This document shows positions 32,877-34,130 of a stretch of DNA of 34,130 bases, piece by piece. A program made the position numbers and the translations under genes. The stretch's first letter is position 1. Every line of letters begins with the position of its first letter. Under the pieces are notes generated by a model. The model was given only the letters and a program-made list of their open reading frames with translations. It searched no databases and had not been told where the DNA came from. Origin of the DNA: Candidatus Azobacteroides sp. (GTDB lineage: Bacteria > Bacteroidota > Bacteroidia > Bacteroidales > Azobacteroidaceae); NCBI GenBank assembly GCA_009783445.1, contig WRFY01000101.1, forward strand, positions 1 through 34,130. The letters run 5' to 3'.

Positions 32877-32959
32877 GGATAAAAAAGTTTTGTTCACGCT
32901 TTTTCTATGTCCATATTTAACAGAATTATAAGGAACAGAATAATTATTTTTTAAATGAA

Positions 32960-34130
32960 ATGTTTATGTATAAACAATTTACAATGAAATGCGCTACGGA
33001 GCGATGGCGGCGACCATTGAAAAAATACGCGAAAAGTCCGAAAGGATTAAAGTTTGGAGCGATGATAATATTGCTGTGCTTTTGTGTCTTCACAAACAAA
33101 GCAATAGGGCAAACTTGGGATTGTGGCAACCACGGTGCACCTGTTAGTGCAACATTAAGCGGGAGTGGAAATAATTGCACTTTAACAATTAATGGAAGTG
33201 GCAACATGGCCGACTTTAACATTTCGGAAGGTGGTATTCCGTGGAATACCTATCTTTCTAATATAAAGACTATTGTCATAAATAACGGCGTAACAAATAT
33301 TGGTAATATTGCATTTCAAGGTTGCACTAATCTGGAGTCGGTAACAATTCCACTTTCTGTTACCAAAATTGGCGTTCGAGCATTTAAGGATTGCAGCAGT
33401 TTACAAACAATAACTATTCCAAGCGGAGTTTCTACGATTGAAGGTGAAGCTTTTATAAATTGTAGCCATTTAAATGCGATTATAATAAACAGTCACACAC
33501 AACCGTTATCGTTTGAAAGCAGTAATTATGAGGATAATGTGAGTACAACCTTTGGAATTGTTGATTGGTTTAAAAATTGCTCTTCCATTCAAACATTGTA
33601 TTTAGGCAGACAATATACTGGAATGGCATTCAAAGGAATATCCACATTGCAAAACTTAACTATAGGGAGTAGTGTTACTTCAATTGAGACAGATGCATTT
33701 AGTGACTGTGCCATAAATACTGTTACAATCGAAGATGACACTGTCGCTTTGGATTTTAGTGTATATCTTGAACCTTTTTCCAACAGTTCAATAGACACTC
33801 TGTATTTGGGCAGAAATATTAATAGCGGTTTTTTTGATTATCCATGCCCTTTTCAGAAAGATTCAACATTGAAATCGGTAACTATCGGAAATGATGTTAC
33901 TGTCATTAATAGCAACAGTTTTTACAAATGCACTGGGTTACAATCGCTAACCCTTGGAAATGCGCTTACCAGTATTGGTGAAAGTGCTTTCTATGGTTGC
34001 AGCAGTTTGACAGGACTCTCTATTCCCAATTCGGTAACTTCAATTGGGAGTGAAGCATTTAGTGGTTGTAGCAACTTAAAAACTGTTACAATCGAAGATG
34101 GGACGGTTGCTTTGGATTTCACGAGCATGA
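32960..34130 (+). CDS. BspA-type leucine-rich repeat surface protein (partial, runs off the end)
   Basis: An open frame of 390 codons without a stop reaches the window end, so the C-terminus is missing. It starts ATG at 32960 (ATGs at 32966 and 32984 are alternatives). A basic N-terminus and hydrophobic stretch (AMIILLCFCVFTNKAIGQ) form an export signal, followed by TWDCG and a short N-terminal cap. Then come LRR_5/BspA repeats of the type SVTIPLSVTKIGVRAFKDCSSLQ: the pattern I-G-x-x-A-F-x-x-C-x-x-L recurs through the frame. Interrupting blocks LYLGR (twice) and TIEDxTVALDF (twice, 121 codons apart) show a higher-order repeat. Such proteins are surface-exposed binders or adhesins, often in large families and often T9SS-exported in this phylum. 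Its function here is not shown. Confidence 0.88.
   Translation, partial: MFMYKQFTMKCATERWRRPLKKYAKSPKGLKFGAMIILLCFCVFTNKAIGQTWDCGNHGAPVSATLSGSGNNCTLTINGSGNMADFNISEGGIPWNTYLSNIKTIVINNGVTNIGNIAFQGCTNLESVTIPLSVTKIGVRAFKDCSSLQTITIPSGVSTIEGEAFINCSHLNAIIINSHTQPLSFESSNYEDNVSTTFGIVDWFKNCSSIQTLYLGRQYTGMAFKGISTLQNLTIGSSVTSIETDAFSDCAINTVTIEDDTVALDFSVYLEPFSNSSIDTLYLGRNINSGFFDYPCPFQKDSTLKSVTIGNDVTVINSNSFYKCTGLQSLTLGNALTSIGESAFYGCSSLTGLSIPNSVTSIGSEAFSGCSNLKTVTIEDGTVALDFTSM

Larger units (their letters stand above)
32411..32959 (+). other. Non-coding region with structured leader of the LRR gene
   Basis: No gene is seen. A TACATTTG -7 box with a TTTA -33-like element lies at 32616-32645. Downstream is a multi-stem fold (32753-32876). 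The region continues AT-rich up to the start of the leucine-rich repeat gene. Confidence 0.55.

Noticed and set aside
32944-33798. Two minus-strand frames opposite the leucine-rich repeat gene
   Set aside because: The plus-strand frame is continuous for 390 codons with clear LRR_5 repeats; the minus frames are its antisense shadows.
1-34130. tRNA or rRNA genes
   Set aside because: I saw no GTTCGA-type TPsiC arms with matching acceptor stems and no rRNA-like blocks; an automated tRNA scan would be decisive.

Overview
The window looks like chromosomal DNA of an anaerobic member of the Bacteroidetes, probably order Bacteroidales. The evidence is a type III glutamine synthetase, repeated TTTG-N19/20-TAnnTTTG promoters (the Bacteroidetes sigma-70 consensus), a secreted enzyme with a type IX secretion (T9SS) C-terminal tail, OMPP1/FadL and other outer-membrane barrels, weak Shine-Dalgarno sites, and a BspA-type leucine-rich repeat protein. 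A GH9 cellulase and a flavin/iron-sulfur electron-transfer operon fit a fibre-degrading gut or sediment anaerobe; the exact taxon is not resolvable from the sequence alone.

Left part (219-8606, all minus strand): glutamine synthetase III; an aspartokinase-MarC-glycosyltransferase operon; and a four-gene operon (D-C-B-A) matching the FlxABCD electron-transfer module, with no HdrABC genes in the window. Positions 8805-11590 hold a degenerate M23 (LytM-like) protein plus a ROK sugar kinase on the plus strand, facing an outer-membrane barrel gene across a strong hairpin terminator. The gap 11591-12211 is not empty: it contains a promoter-to-terminator unit (small RNA or 59-residue peptide) and a second highly folded RNA-like element. 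A minus-strand GH9 glycanase follows.

Middle (15307-21248, plus strand): a tightly packed five-gene operon encodes two FtsX-type permeases, a LolA-like periplasmic protein, an outer-membrane barrel and a LolD-type ATPase. Together they look like a complete trans-envelope exporter. The ATPase reading frame is broken at a run of 11 A, although all of its motifs are intact. A small membrane protein and an overlapping winged-helix regulator follow. Next is a divergent pair for hexuronate catabolism (SDR mannonate oxidoreductase-like and KDPG aldolase).

Right part (23067-34130, plus strand): an extreme Trp/Tyr/Gly/Ser-rich secreted protein with a FadL-family porin; then an ABC ATPase without a permease, in one operon with two SGNH-hydrolase-like proteins and an MBOAT O-acyltransferase, which suggests acylation of a cell-surface glycan. 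Positions 31729-32410 hold a 384-bp tandem duplication that copied the last codons of the MBOAT gene. It is built from a palindromic, MITE-like non-coding repeat, a degraded copy of which lies at 14975-15112. The window ends inside a BspA-type leucine-rich repeat gene with a long, foldable 5' leader; its frame stays open to the last base.
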